Below, in pieces: positions 11,982-21,651 of a DNA stretch of 64,000 bases. The notes below the pieces were generated by a model that was not told the DNA's origin, made no database searches, and saw only the letters and a list, made by a program, of their open reading frames with translations. The translations under genes and the position numbers were made by a program. Position 1 is the first letter of the stretch. The number at the start of each line of letters is the position of its first letter. The stretch is from Actinomycetales bacterium (GTDB lineage Bacteria > Actinomycetota > Actinomycetes > S36-B12): positions 1-64,000 of the forward strand of contig WGLX01000038.1 in NCBI GenBank assembly GCA_016125355.1, in the 5' to 3' direction.

Positions 11982-14106
11982 CGGACGTCACCGCCCCCGC
12001 GGCGTCCGACGCGTCGAGTCCGGTCCAGCGGGCGAAGAAGGACAGCGTGTCCGCGGTCTCCTGGATGGACTTGTCGAGCGACCGGGCGCCGTGGCCCACG
12101 TCGCCCTCGGTGCGCAGGAGGATCGGCCGGGATCCTGACGTCGCCGCCTGGACGGCCGCGCACATCTTGCGCCCGTGCATCGGATCCGTGCGCGTGTCGT
12201 TGTCGAACACGGCGAACATCGTGGCGGGGTAGTCGGTGCCGTCGACGACCCGGTGATACGGGGAGTACGCGTGCAGCCAGCCGAACTGCTCCGGGTCCTC
12301 GGGGTCCCCGTACTCGACGGTCCACGTGGGTCCGAGCTCCGACGTGGTGTACCGGATCATGTCGAGAAGTGGGGCGACGCAGACCACGGCGTTGAACAGG
12401 TCGGGTCGCTGGGTCATCGCGGCGCCGACGAGGAGGCCGCCGTTCGACCCGCCGTAGATCCCGAGCTGCTGCGACGTCGTCCAGCCCTCCTCGATGAGGA
12501 ACTCGGCTGCGGCGTGGAAGTCGTCGAAGACGTTCTGCTTGCGGCCGAGCATGCCGGCCCGGTGCCAGTCCTCGCCCTCCTCACCGCCGCCCCGGATGTT
12601 GGCGACCGCCCAGACCCCGCCCGCCTCGACCCACGCCAGGATGGCGGCCGAGTACCCGGGGTTCAGGGCGATGCCGAAGCCTCCGTAGCCGTACAGGATC
12701 GTCGGCCGCGGCCGGTCCGGGGTGGCCGCCGGCGACAGCACGAACATCCGCATCTCGGTGCCGTCCGTCGACGTGTAGGTGACCTGCTGCGAGTGCACGG
12801 TCGGCACGTCGACGGTGCCCGGGGGCTGCGCGTGCAGGGCGACCTCGCCGGTGCGCGCGTCGTAGGAGTAGACGGTGGGCACGGTCGTGTGATCGGTAAA
12901 CACGAACCAGGTCACGGGGCCGCCGTCGATGTGCTCGACCGGGCCACCGATCGTGCCGGCGCCCGGCAGCTCGACATCCCGCAGCCAGCCGCCGTCGGAG
13001 GCGCGGTGCAGGCTCATGTGCGCCACGCCGTGACTCGTGCGGACGACGAGCATGAGGTCCTCGTCGAGCTCGGGGCCGTCGAGGATCGTGACCGATTCGA
13101 GGACCGACTCGGGGTCCTCGGGCACGAGGTCCTGCCAGTGCTCTCTGGTCCACCGCCCCGGCTCGGTGACCGCGGCCCGACCTCGGGGCGCGTCGAGGTC
13201 GGTGGCCACGAGGACGCGGCCGTCGCGCAGGAAGGTCAGCGAGGTCTGCGCATCGACATCGCCCTGCACGAGAGTGAAGGCGGGCGCCTCGGCGGGGGAG
13301 GAGGTGAGGTCCGCGACCCACAGGTCGTTCCGCGGCTCGGTGCCCTCCGCCGCGGACACCTGCAGCCACCGGCCGTCCCGGCTGACCTCGACCCCGTAGT
13401 AGTTGGTCATCGTCATGCCGGCCCCGAAGACGAGCACGTCCTCGTCCGGGGAGGAGCCGACGAGGTGGAGGTAGACCCGCCGGTGGAAGTTGCGCTCGGA
13501 CTCGGGAAGGTGATCGGGGGCGATCCGCCGCACGTAGTAGAACGCCGCACCACCTGGCAGCCAGGCGATGGGGGAGTAGCGGCAGCGGTCGATGGGGCCC
13601 TCGATGGTCTCGCCGGTGGCCACGTCCATGACGTAGAGGAGCGACTCCTCGTTGCCGCCCACCGACAGCTGGTACGCGAGTCGGTCGCCCTCCTTGGACG
13701 GCTGCCACGCGTCGAGGGTGGTCACGCCGGACGGGTCGAGGGCCATGGGGTCGATGAGCACGCGCTCCGTGCCATCCGCCTCGACGGCGTAGAGGACGGC
13801 GAACTGCTGGCCCGGCTGGCGACGGCTGAGGAAGTACCGCTGCCCGCGCCAGTAGGGCGGGGAGACGGTGCCGGCGCCGAGGAGCTCCTGCACCCGACCG
13901 GCGAAGGCGTCGAATCGCGACCACGTGGCCCGCTCCTCTGCCATCAGCGCGTGCTGCTGCGTGACCCAGTCCTGGCTGCGGGGATCGTCGGGGGACTCCA
14001 GCCAGCGGTAGGGGTCCTCGACAGCCACGCCGTGCAGGTCGTCCACCACGTCCACGCGTGGAGCCAGGGGATAGTGCGGCCCACGGGTGTCAGGAGCATT
14101 CGTCAC
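11974..14106 (-). CDS. Prolyl oligopeptidase family serine peptidase (S9A)
   Basis: A 710-residue cytoplasmic serine peptidase of the prolyl oligopeptidase type, which cleaves short peptides after proline. The N-terminal part starts with the family motif DPYRWLE near residue 30, then a seven-bladed propeller, then an alpha/beta hydrolase domain. The triad is visible: Ser in YGGSNGGLL, Asp in VFDNDTRTDP and His in EGDVGHGARS. GTG 14106 is chosen over an upstream in-frame ATG at 14154 because TAGGGT lies 7 nt before it and the longer form would run into the divergent amidase gene. It is first in the operon S9-MscS-GlbO-GH13. Confidence 0.9.
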   Translation of the reverse strand: MTNAPDTRGPHYPLAPRVDVVDDLHGVAVEDPYRWLESPDDPRSQDWVTQQHALMAEERATWSRFDAFAGRVQELLGAGTVSPPYWRGQRYFLSRRQPGQQFAVLYAVEADGTERVLIDPMALDPSGVTTLDAWQPSKEGDRLAYQLSVGGNEESLLYVMDVATGETIEGPIDRCRYSPIAWLPGGAAFYYVRRIAPDHLPESERNFHRRVYLHLVGSSPDEDVLVFGAGMTMTNYYGVEVSRDGRWLQVSAAEGTEPRNDLWVADLTSSPAEAPAFTLVQGDVDAQTSLTFLRDGRVLVATDLDAPRGRAAVTEPGRWTREHWQDLVPEDPESVLESVTILDGPELDEDLMLVVRTSHGVAHMSLHRASDGGWLRDVELPGAGTIGGPVEHIDGGPVTWFVFTDHTTVPTVYSYDARTGEVALHAQPPGTVDVPTVHSQQVTYTSTDGTEMRMFVLSPAATPDRPRPTILYGYGGFGIALNPGYSAAILAWVEAGGVWAVANIRGGGEEGEDWHRAGMLGRKQNVFDDFHAAAEFLIEEGWTTSQQLGIYGGSNGGLLVGAAMTQRPDLFNAVVCVAPLLDMIRYTTSELGPTWTVEYGDPEDPEQFGWLHAYSPYHRVVDGTDYPATMFAVFDNDTRTDPMHGRKMCAAVQAATSGSRPILLRTEGDVGHGARSLDKSIQETADTLSFFARWTGLDASDAAGAVTSDG

Positions 14107-14129
14107 GGGCTCCACCCTAGGCTTTCCGT
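14107..14129. promoter_or_regulatory. Overlapping divergent leaderless promoters
   Basis: Only 23 nt separate the GTG starts of the peptidase (14106, minus) and the amidase (14130, plus). On the plus strand TAGGCT (14118-14123) lies 6 nt before the amidase start. On the minus strand TAGGGT (14119-14114) lies 7 nt before the peptidase start. The two -10 boxes share the CTAGG core, so only one RNA polymerase could bind at a time, and each message would begin at its start codon. Confidence 0.65.
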
Positions 14130-15527
14130 GTGGAGTTGCATGACCTATCGGCACTGGAGCAGGCCGCGGCGATCCGGCGTCGCGAGGTGTCCTCCGTCGA
14201 GGTGACCGAGCACTACCTCGGGCGCATCGAGCGGCTGAACGACGTGGTCGGATCGTTCGCGCTCGTGACCCCCGAGGTGGCTCTGGCGGGTGCTCGGGCG
14301 GCCGACGCCGCCGTCGCCCAGGCGGACGATCCGGATGGGCTGCCGGTGCTGCTCGGGGTAAGCGTTCCCGTGAAGGACCTCAACCGCTTCCGTGGCGTGC
14401 GCACGAGGTTCGGGTCGCGCGTCGTAGACCTCGTGCCCGATGAGGACGACGACGTCGTGGCCGAGCTGCGTCGCGGTGGAACGGTGATGACCGGCAAGAC
14501 CACGACACCGGAGTTCGGCCTGCCCGCGTACACGGAGAGCGACGTCGGGCCGTATGCCCGCACGCCGTGGGACCTCAGCCGCGGTGCCGGCGGTTCCAGC
14601 GGCGGCGCTGCCTCCGCGGTGGCGTCCGGACTTGCCCCCGTCGCGCATGGGTCCGACGGCGGCGGCTCGATCCGGATCCCGGCGAGCCTGTGCGGGCTGG
14701 TCGGTCTCAAGACCTCTCGAGGGCTCATCTCGAACGGGCCGATGCCCGAGGGTCCCGGACGGCTGGGCGTCCACGGCGTCCTGGCCCGCAGTGTCGCCGA
14801 CGCCGCGGCCCTGCTCGGGGTGATGACCGGTCGGGACGCCGCCTATCTGTCCGAGCTGCGGACGACGCAGGCGCGTGGTGGCCTCGGCCGACTGCGGATC
14901 GGCCGCTACTCCCAGCCGGTCATCGCCGACACGGAGCCGCACCAGGAGGCGCTTGCCGCCTACGAGGCAGCGACGCGGCTGCTCATCGACCTCGGCCACG
15001 ACGTCACCGAGGTCGATGTCCCCGTGCCGCTCGACGCCGTGCCGCACTTCGAGCTCGTGTGGGCGGTCGGCGCGGCCGGCATCCCCCTCCCCGAGAGCGC
15101 TGAGGCGCACCTCCGACCGCTCACGCGGTGGCTGTGGGCGCGGGGGCGCGAGGTCTCGACTGAGGAGGCGGAGCACGCGCTGCGGATGATGGCCGAGCAC
15201 GCCGAGCGTGCGCTGGCCGAGACCGAGCACCTCGACGTCATCCTGACGCCGACGCTGGCCGAGCTCCCCGCGGAGATCGGTGCGATCCGCGACGACGCCG
15301 ACCCGAACGGCGACTTCGAGGCGCAGAAGCGGTTCACGCCGTACACGTCGCCGTACAACATGACGGGGCAGCCGGCCATTAGCCTTCCCCTGCACTGGAC
15401 ACCTGAGAACCTGCCGGTCGGCATCCAGCTCGTCGGGCGTCCGATGCAGGAGTCCACCCTGCTGGCCCTCGCCGCGCAGCTCGAGGCTGCACGCCCGTGG
15501 GCCGACCGACACCCGGAGGTCTGGTGA
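14130..15527 (+). CDS. Amidase (amidase signature family)
   Basis: The 465-residue enzyme carries the Ser-cisSer-Lys triad of the amidase signature family: Lys in VPVKDLNRF near residue 81, the glycine/serine-rich GAGGSSGGAASAVASG near 150-165 with the nucleophile region, and AHGSDGGGSIRIPAS. It should hydrolyse a carboxamide in the cytoplasm. GatA is unlikely because no gatB or gatC is adjacent. GTG 14130 fits the TAGGCT box 6 nt upstream. The next gene, malQ, overlaps its stop codon. Confidence 0.88.
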   Translation: MELHDLSALEQAAAIRRREVSSVEVTEHYLGRIERLNDVVGSFALVTPEVALAGARAADAAVAQADDPDGLPVLLGVSVPVKDLNRFRGVRTRFGSRVVDLVPDEDDDVVAELRRGGTVMTGKTTTPEFGLPAYTESDVGPYARTPWDLSRGAGGSSGGAASAVASGLAPVAHGSDGGGSIRIPASLCGLVGLKTSRGLISNGPMPEGPGRLGVHGVLARSVADAAALLGVMTGRDAAYLSELRTTQARGGLGRLRIGRYSQPVIADTEPHQEALAAYEAATRLLIDLGHDVTEVDVPVPLDAVPHFELVWAVGAAGIPLPESAEAHLRPLTRWLWARGREVSTEEAEHALRMMAEHAERALAETEHLDVILTPTLAELPAEIGAIRDDADPNGDFEAQKRFTPYTSPYNMTGQPAISLPLHWTPENLPVGIQLVGRPMQESTLLALAAQLEAARPWADRHPEVW

Positions 15528-17671
15528 GCGTCCCGTCCGCGCCCGAATGGCGCCCCGTCCCGGAGGACCTTTCCCAGCTCGCGGAGGCCTACGGCGTCGC
15601 GACCGAGTACTGGGACCAGGCCGGCCAGCTCGTGAAGGTGGGCGAGGCCACGGTCGGGGCAGTGCTCGCCGCCCTGGGCCTCGACGTCTCCAGCCCGGAG
15701 GCCATCGCCCGGGCCCGCGAGGAGAAGCGCCTGCGCGACTGGCGCCGGACGCTGCCCCCGGTCTTCGTCATGCGCCAGGGCGCCGACCAGCGCCTGTGGG
15801 TCCACGTTCCGGATGGCCGACCCGCGGCGGCGTGGGTCGAGCTGGAGGATGGTGATCGGCGCGATCTCGAGCAGATGGACTACTGGGTGGATCCGGTCGA
15901 CGTCGATGGCGTCCTCGTCGGCGAGGCGAGCTTCCGGATCCCCGGGGACCTGCCGCTCGGCTGGCACACCATCCACGCGACATCGGATGACATCCCGGCA
16001 CATGCCCCCCTGGTCATCGCGCCCACGCGCCTCGATCCCGAGGCCATCGCCGGGAACCGGCAGTGGGGCTTCATGACGCAGGTCTACGCGATGCGGTCCC
16101 GGGCGTCCTGGGGGATGGGCGACCTGCACGACCTCGCGGACCTCGCCACGTGGAGTGGTGGCGACTTGGGGGCGGGGTTCGTGCTGATCAACCCCCTGCA
16201 CGCGGCCTCGCCAGTGCCGCCGATGGCCCCCTCGCCCTATCTCCCGGTGACGCGTCGGTTCGCGAACCCCCTGTACCTGCGGATCGAGGACATTCCGGAG
16301 TTCGAGGGGCTCGCGGCGCCCGTGCGCGCCCGGATCGAGGAGCTCGCCGCCCAGCTGCGCCGGCTGGACCTCACGGCGGACCTGCTGGACCGCGATGCCG
16401 TGTGGGGGGCGAAGCGGACCGCCCTGGAGGCGATCCGGCGGGTCCCGCTGTCCGCTGAGCGGCAGGCGCTGTTCGACGCGTATGTCGTCGCGCAGGGGAG
16501 CGGGCTCGAGGACTTCGCGACCTGGTGTGCCATCGGGGACGAGCACGGGGCGCCCGAGGACTGGCCCGCCGAGCTTGCGCATCCGAGGGCGCCGGAGGTC
16601 ACGCAGTTCCGTGCCGATCACCGCGAGGTCGTCGACTTCCACATGTGGCTGCAGTGGCTGATCGATGAACAGCTGACGCGCACGCAGGCGCAGGCCACAG
16701 CCGCCGGCATGGCCATCGGTGTCATGCACGACCTCGCCGTGGGCGTGCATCCCGAGGGTGCGGACGCGTGGGCCCTGCAGGACGTGCTGGCGCGCGGCGT
16801 CAGTGTGGGGGCGCCGCCGGACATGTACAACCAGATGGGGCAGGACTGGTCGCAGCCGCCGTGGCGGCCGGACGCCCTGGCCGAGGCGGCCTTCGTGCCG
16901 TACCGCGACATGCTGCGCACCGTCCTCGCCCACGCGGGCGGCCTGCGGATCGACCACGTGCTCGGGCTCTTCCGCCTGTGGTGGGTGCCGCAGGGCTTCC
17001 CCGCGTATGCGGGCACGTTCGTGCGCTTCGACTTCGACGCCATGCTCAGCGTGCTCATGCTGGAGGCGCACCGTGCCGGGGCGATCATCGTCGGCGAGGA
17101 CCTCGGCACCGTCGAGCCGTGGGTGCAGGAGGCCTTGGTCGACCGCGGCATCCTCGGCACGAGCATCCTGTGGTTCGAGACCGAGAGCGGCGTCATCCGC
17201 GACCCGTACACCTGGCGCCGCGACGTGCTGGCCAGCGTCACCGTCCATGACCTCCCCCCGACTGCGGGCTACCTGCGCGACGAGCATGTGCGGATCCGCG
17301 CCGAGCTCGACCTGCTGACCACTCCCGAGGCCGAGGAGCGGGAGAACGCGGCGCGCGAGCGGGCGGCCTGGGCCGCCGTCCTGACGGCTCATGGCTGGCT
17401 GGCCGAGGACGTCGACCTCTCCACGGACGAGGGGCTCGAGGCGCTCACCGTGGCGCTGCACCGGGCCGTGGCCGCGTCCCCGGCGCGGCTTGTCGGCATT
17501 GCGCTGCCCGACGTCGTGGGTGACCGGCGCGCCCAGAACCAGCCCGGCACCGACCAGGAGTACCCGAACTGGCGCGTGCCGATGACCGATGGCCATGGCA
17601 ACGCGGTCACGCTGGAGCAGCTGAGGTCCGGGTCGGATCTGCTGGAGCGGCTGGTGGCGACGGTCCGTTAG
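15524..17671 (+). CDS. malQ: 4-alpha-glucanotransferase (amylomaltase, GH77)
   Basis: The 715-residue enzyme moves alpha-1,4-glucan segments between oligosaccharides in maltodextrin/glycogen metabolism. GH77 motifs are seen: RIDHVLGLFRLWWVP with the nucleophile Asp near residue 476, IVGEDLGTV with the catalytic Glu near 525, and VTVHDLPPTAGY with the third Asp. The N-terminal ~150 residues form the extra domain usual in actinobacterial MalQ. GTG 15524 overlaps the amidase stop as GTGA. With the GH13 glucosidase nearby it points to alpha-glucan turnover. Confidence 0.94.
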   Translation: MSVPSAPEWRPVPEDLSQLAEAYGVATEYWDQAGQLVKVGEATVGAVLAALGLDVSSPEAIARAREEKRLRDWRRTLPPVFVMRQGADQRLWVHVPDGRPAAAWVELEDGDRRDLEQMDYWVDPVDVDGVLVGEASFRIPGDLPLGWHTIHATSDDIPAHAPLVIAPTRLDPEAIAGNRQWGFMTQVYAMRSRASWGMGDLHDLADLATWSGGDLGAGFVLINPLHAASPVPPMAPSPYLPVTRRFANPLYLRIEDIPEFEGLAAPVRARIEELAAQLRRLDLTADLLDRDAVWGAKRTALEAIRRVPLSAERQALFDAYVVAQGSGLEDFATWCAIGDEHGAPEDWPAELAHPRAPEVTQFRADHREVVDFHMWLQWLIDEQLTRTQAQATAAGMAIGVMHDLAVGVHPEGADAWALQDVLARGVSVGAPPDMYNQMGQDWSQPPWRPDALAEAAFVPYRDMLRTVLAHAGGLRIDHVLGLFRLWWVPQGFPAYAGTFVRFDFDAMLSVLMLEAHRAGAIIVGEDLGTVEPWVQEALVDRGILGTSILWFETESGVIRDPYTWRRDVLASVTVHDLPPTAGYLRDEHVRIRAELDLLTTPEAEERENAARERAAWAAVLTAHGWLAEDVDLSTDEGLEALTVALHRAVAASPARLVGIALPDVVGDRRAQNQPGTDQEYPNWRVPMTDGHGNAVTLEQLRSGSDLLERLVATVR

Positions 17672-17681
17672 GGTTGGCGTC

Positions 17682-17912
17682 GTGAACGCGGTTCAGGCAA
17701 TCGGACTATTCATCGGCGTCCCGGTCGCGTTCGCGATCGTGGTCTCCGCCCTCGTCTTCGCGACGTCATGGACGCGCGGTGGTCGCTCCGGCGGCGACTA
17801 TGCGGCCAGCCCCTACCTGCTGACCAGCGCGCCTGCCGTCCCCGATCCGTCGCGCATGCGCGCGGCCCTGGATGCACCCGTGGTGGGAGGTGGCGTCAGT
17901 GCCAAGTGGTGA
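17682..17912 (+). CDS. Small single-pass membrane protein
   Basis: A 76-residue protein with one N-terminal hydrophobic segment (about residues 5-28) and a polar C-terminal tail. GTG 17682 has TAGGGT 7 nt upstream, and this box overlaps the malQ stop codon, so it is transcribed independently as a leaderless message. Small proteins of this kind commonly precede DUF5130 genes in actinobacteria. The two genes overlap by 14 nt. Function unknown. Confidence 0.7.
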   Translation: MNAVQAIGLFIGVPVAFAIVVSALVFATSWTRGGRSGGDYAASPYLLTSAPAVPDPSRMRAALDAPVVGGGVSAKW

Positions 17913-18321
17913 CCTGGTGGCCTTCGGCGGCTCCGGAGAGCTGAGCGCCCTGTCCAACGGGCAGCGGGCGAGCCTGGCGTCGATCGTCGAGAAGGCGCGC
18001 GACATGTCCGGTTACGAGTTCGCGGTCTACCTCGGCCCGCTGGAGTCGGGACGTGACTCGGCGATCGCACTGCATGCGGAGATGCACACTCCGGAGGCCG
18101 GCATCCTCGTGGCCGTCGACCCGGCCGCTCGAGCCATCGAGATCGTCACCGGCTCCTACGTGGCGGTCAACCTCGACAACCGGTCCTGTGAGCTCGCCGT
18201 CCTGGCGATGAAGAGCTGCTTCCTGGCCGACGATCTCGTGGGTGGCGTGCGCGAAGGCGTGACCCTGCTGGCCGAGCACGCGCGGCATCCCCGTGTGCTG
18301 CACCTCAACGAGCCCTCCTAG
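17899..18321 (+). CDS. DUF5130 family protein
   Basis: A 140-residue protein matching the actinobacterial DUF5130 family, which resembles a TPM domain. It has the pattern of alternating helices and strands, with the segments GYEFAVYLGP and GILVAVDPAARAIEIVTG. GTG 17899 is the start because GGAGG (17886-17890) lies exactly 8 nt upstream. Its role is unknown. Coupling to the upstream membrane protein suggests the two act together at the membrane. Confidence 0.75.
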   Translation: MPSGDLVAFGGSGELSALSNGQRASLASIVEKARDMSGYEFAVYLGPLESGRDSAIALHAEMHTPEAGILVAVDPAARAIEIVTGSYVAVNLDNRSCELAVLAMKSCFLADDLVGGVREGVTLLAEHARHPRVLHLNEPS

Positions 18322-18359
18322 GCGCTCCGCCAGCCTCCCCCCGCCCCCTCCTCGTCGCC

Positions 18360-18413
18360 AGTGGCGACTTGTGTGGGTGTTGGGCGCACCCCTCTTCCGC
18401 ACAAACCGCCACT
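18360..18413. terminator. Imperfect hairpin between convergent genes
   Basis: AGTGGCGACTTGTGTGG near 18360 pairs imperfectly (14 of 17) with CCGCACAAACCGCCACT near 18397-18413, enclosing a loop with a further GGGCGCACCC hairpin. It lies in the 114-nt gap between DUF5130 (plus) and pepN (minus), where a bidirectional terminator is expected. Confidence 0.45.
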
Positions 18414-18435
18414 CGGCGGGGAGTCGCGCGGGGAG

Positions 18436-21003
18436 TCAGGAGGGGGTGGCAGCGTCGGTCGCCCGCGCCCTGATCGCGCGCACCACGCCATCGCGGCCCT
18501 CGCTCACGAGTCGGCGGCAGGCCGAGTTGAGTCCCTCCTGCGCCAGGAAGGCATCCGTCGCCGCAAGCGTCGCCTCGTCGATGAGCAGCGCAGGGTACAG
18601 GCCCATGGTGACGGCCTGGGCCATCTCCATCGTCCGCTCCTGCCAAACCTGCGCCAGCACGGCGAAGTAGCGGTCCCGGTAGGGAGTCAGCAGGTCCAGC
18701 TGGTCGGCATTGACGAAGCCGCCGATGGTCGCCTCAAGGATCGCGTTCGGCAGGTCCGTGCGGTCAATGATGTCCGCCCACGCCTGGGCCTTGGCCTCCG
18801 CCGTGGGTCGGGCGGCGCGTGCGATCGCGGCCTGCCGACGACCGGTCGCGGTGTCGTCGGAGGCCAGCTCGTCATCGATCGCCGTGTCCTGTGCGCGACC
18901 GGTGATGACCAGTCGCTGGAGCAGGAACCACCTCAGGTCCGTGTCCACGGCCAGGCCGTCCCAGAGGAGTGAGCCGTCGAGCAGGGCGGCGACGGTGTCG
19001 AGCTGGTCCGGCGTCGACGCGCTCGAGGTGAAGGCCCGCGTGAAGGCCAGCTGGTGGTCGCTGCCGGGAGCCGCCGCCTCGGCGAGCGTCCGGGTCGCGT
19101 CGGCGAGCCGGGCGAGGTAGTCGGCGCGATGCTCCGGCGTCGCGTAGAAGTCGATCGCCGTGCGCAGCTGGCGGAGCACTCCCTGGACCACGCCGATATC
19201 CGTCTCCGTGCCGATGCCCGAGAGCACGAGCGAGAGGAAGTCTCCGGTGGACACCTCCCCATCGCGCGTCATGTCCCAGGCCGCGCCCCAGATGAGGGCC
19301 CGGGCCAGCGGGTCGGACAGGGTGCCAAGGTGCTCGACGGCGGTCTGCCAGGAGTTCTGGTCGAGACGGATCTTGGCGAAGGTGAGATCGCCGTCGTTGA
19401 CCAGCAGCAGGTCGGGCCGCATGACGTTCTTCAGCTGGGGGATCTCGGTAAGCGGTCCCACGACGTCCACCTCGATGCGTTCACGAAGGGTCAGCGCACC
19501 GTCCTTCACGTCGTACAGGCCGATGCCAACGCGGTGCGATCGCAGGGTGGGGTCGATGCCCTCGGGCACGGTCGGCGGCTCCTGCTCGATCACGACCTTC
19601 GTCATGATGTTGTACGCGCCCAGGCTGATCTGCGGGCGCAGCAGGTTGACGCCGCTGGTCTGAAGCCACTCGTGCGTCCATGCGCCCAGGTCCCGTCCGC
19701 TGGTGGCCTCGAGCTCGACCAGGAGGTCGCGCAGTTCGGTGTTGCCCCACGCGTGCTTGGCGAAGTAGCTGCGCACGCCGGCGAGGAACTCCTCCTCGCC
19801 GACCCAGGCGACGAGCTGCTGCAGCGCGGACGCGCCCTTGGCGTAGGTGATGCCATCGAAGTTCACGCGGACCGCGTCAAGGTCGACCATGTCGGCGGCG
19901 ATCGGATGCGTGGACGGGAGCTGGTCCTGCCGGTAGGCCCAGGCCTTGCGCAGGTTGGAGAAGGTGGTCCATGCATCGGTGTAGCGGGTCGCATTGACGT
20001 TAGCCCAGTGCGCGGCCCACTCGGCGAACGATTCGTTCAGCCACAGGTCGTCCCACCACGTCATGGTCACGAGGTCGCCGAACCACATGTGCGCGAGCTC
20101 GTGGAGGATCGTGTTGGCCCGCTGCTCGTACGCCGCGTCCGTCACCCGCGAGCGGAAGACGTAGTCCTCGAGGATGGTGACGCAGCCGGCGTTCTCCATG
20201 GCGCCGGCGTTGAACTCCGGCACGAAAAGCTGGTCGTACTTGGCGAACGGGTAGGGGAAGCCGAACTGCTCCTCGAAGTAGGCGAAGCCCTGCTTCGTGA
20301 CCGTGAGGATCTCGTCCGAGTCGAGGTAGGGCGCCAGCGACTCACGGCAGTACACGCCGAGCGGGTAGGTGCCGTGCGGTCCCGCGTACTCGTCGTCGAC
20401 GCGGTGGTAGGGGCCGGCCACCAAGGCGGTGATGTACGTCGACAGGCGGGGCGTGGGCGCGAAGGCGAAGGTGGCCGAGCCGTCCTCGTGGACGGTGGGC
20501 TCGGGCGTGGGGGAGTTGCTCACCACCTGCCAGTGTCCGGGGGTCCGCACGGTCAGCTGGAAGGTCGCCTTGAGGTCAGGCTGCTCGAAGCTCGCATACA
20601 TGCGCCGTGAGTCGGCGGACTCGAACTGCGTGTAGAGGTACGTCTCGTTGTCGACCGGATCGACGAAGCGGTGCAGGCCCTCGCCGGTGTTCATGTACGC
20701 GCAGTCGGCCACCACCGTGACCTCGTTCTGGGCGGCCAGGTCCGGCAGGGTGATCCGGGGGCCCTGCACGACCTCGGCGATGTCGAGATGGACCCCGTTG
20801 AGCGTCACCTGGCGCACGGCGGGCGCGATGAGGTCGATCCACGTGGATGCACCCGGGGACGTGCAGGTGAAGGTGACCTTCGTCACGGACGGGAAGGTCG
20901 CGCCCGTCGTCGTCACGTCCAGATCCACCTCGTACGACTGCACATCGATGAGGGCGGAGCGGTCCTTCGCCTCGGAACGGGTGATGTTCTCGGAATGCGT
21001 CAT
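18436..21003 (-). CDS. pepN: Aminopeptidase N (M1 metallopeptidase)
   Basis: The 855-residue zinc aminopeptidase removes N-terminal residues from peptides in the cytoplasm. The exopeptidase motif GAMEN is followed by the zinc site HELAH about 35 residues later and the third ligand in LWLNESFAEW. The long C-terminal ERAP1-like helical domain is present. ATG 21003 gives the usual actinobacterial N-terminus. An upstream extension would cover the divergent gene. The neighbour is the DsbA-like gene on the other strand, as in M. tuberculosis. Confidence 0.94.
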   Translation of the reverse strand: MTHSENITRSEAKDRSALIDVQSYEVDLDVTTTGATFPSVTKVTFTCTSPGASTWIDLIAPAVRQVTLNGVHLDIAEVVQGPRITLPDLAAQNEVTVVADCAYMNTGEGLHRFVDPVDNETYLYTQFESADSRRMYASFEQPDLKATFQLTVRTPGHWQVVSNSPTPEPTVHEDGSATFAFAPTPRLSTYITALVAGPYHRVDDEYAGPHGTYPLGVYCRESLAPYLDSDEILTVTKQGFAYFEEQFGFPYPFAKYDQLFVPEFNAGAMENAGCVTILEDYVFRSRVTDAAYEQRANTILHELAHMWFGDLVTMTWWDDLWLNESFAEWAAHWANVNATRYTDAWTTFSNLRKAWAYRQDQLPSTHPIAADMVDLDAVRVNFDGITYAKGASALQQLVAWVGEEEFLAGVRSYFAKHAWGNTELRDLLVELEATSGRDLGAWTHEWLQTSGVNLLRPQISLGAYNIMTKVVIEQEPPTVPEGIDPTLRSHRVGIGLYDVKDGALTLRERIEVDVVGPLTEIPQLKNVMRPDLLLVNDGDLTFAKIRLDQNSWQTAVEHLGTLSDPLARALIWGAAWDMTRDGEVSTGDFLSLVLSGIGTETDIGVVQGVLRQLRTAIDFYATPEHRADYLARLADATRTLAEAAAPGSDHQLAFTRAFTSSASTPDQLDTVAALLDGSLLWDGLAVDTDLRWFLLQRLVITGRAQDTAIDDELASDDTATGRRQAAIARAARPTAEAKAQAWADIIDRTDLPNAILEATIGGFVNADQLDLLTPYRDRYFAVLAQVWQERTMEMAQAVTMGLYPALLIDEATLAATDAFLAQEGLNSACRRLVSEGRDGVVRAIRARATDAATPS

Positions 21004-21030
21004 GTCGACGATCCAACCATCATGGCGGGC

Positions 21031-21651
21031 ATGGACTCGATCGACGTCGACTTCTGGCTGGACCCGCTGTGCCCCTGGTCGTGGCTGACGGCCGAGTGGC
21101 TGCTGGAGGTGGAGCGTCAGGGAGCCGTCGAGGTGACCTGGCACGTCATGTCCCTGTCGGTGCTCAACGAGGATGCCGACCTGCCGCCCGAGTGGCGGGA
21201 GTTCAATGAGAAGGCCTGGGGTCCCGTGCGGGTCCTGGAGATGGCGCGGCAGCAGGCCGGCGAGGCGGCCTTCGTGCCGCTGATGCGCGCGATCTGCCGG
21301 CGGTGGCATGTCGACGAGCGTCGGGACGTGTCGGAGATCCTCGCTGAGGCCGTGGCCGAATGCGACCTCCCGGAGTCGATCGCGCAGGTCGCGTGGACGG
21401 ACGACGTGGACGAGGACGTCCGCCTGTCCCACAAGCGGGCCATGGCGCTCGGCGGACCGGATGTGGGCTCGCCGATTCTCGGCTTCGTTCGGGACGACGG
21501 CGAGCAGGTGGGGTTCTACGGCCCGATCATCTCGCGGGTGCCGCGGGGCGAGGACGCCGTCCGCCTGTTCGAGGCGACGAGGACGCTCGCGGTCACGCCC
21601 GGGTTCTTCGAGCTGAAGCGGACGCGCGACGAGGAGCCGTGGCTGGAGTAG
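21031..21651 (+). CDS. DsbA-family mycothiol-dependent reductase-like protein
   Basis: The 206-residue protein closely resembles the Rv2466c family of M. tuberculosis, a mycothiol-dependent thioredoxin-fold reductase. Shared features are DFWLDPLCPWSW at the active site, HVMSLSVLNE, WGPVRV, FYGPIISRVPRGE and a C-terminal FFELKRTR. The usual CPWC motif is CPWS here: the nucleophilic Cys is kept but the resolving Cys is Ser, so it should work by a monothiol mechanism. ATG 21031 is chosen. ATG 21022 is possible. It diverges from pepN with an intergenic gap of under 30 nt. Confidence 0.88.
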   Translation: MDSIDVDFWLDPLCPWSWLTAEWLLEVERQGAVEVTWHVMSLSVLNEDADLPPEWREFNEKAWGPVRVLEMARQQAGEAAFVPLMRAICRRWHVDERRDVSEILAEAVAECDLPESIAQVAWTDDVDEDVRLSHKRAMALGGPDVGSPILGFVRDDGEQVGFYGPIISRVPRGEDAVRLFEATRTLAVTPGFFELKRTRDEEPWLE

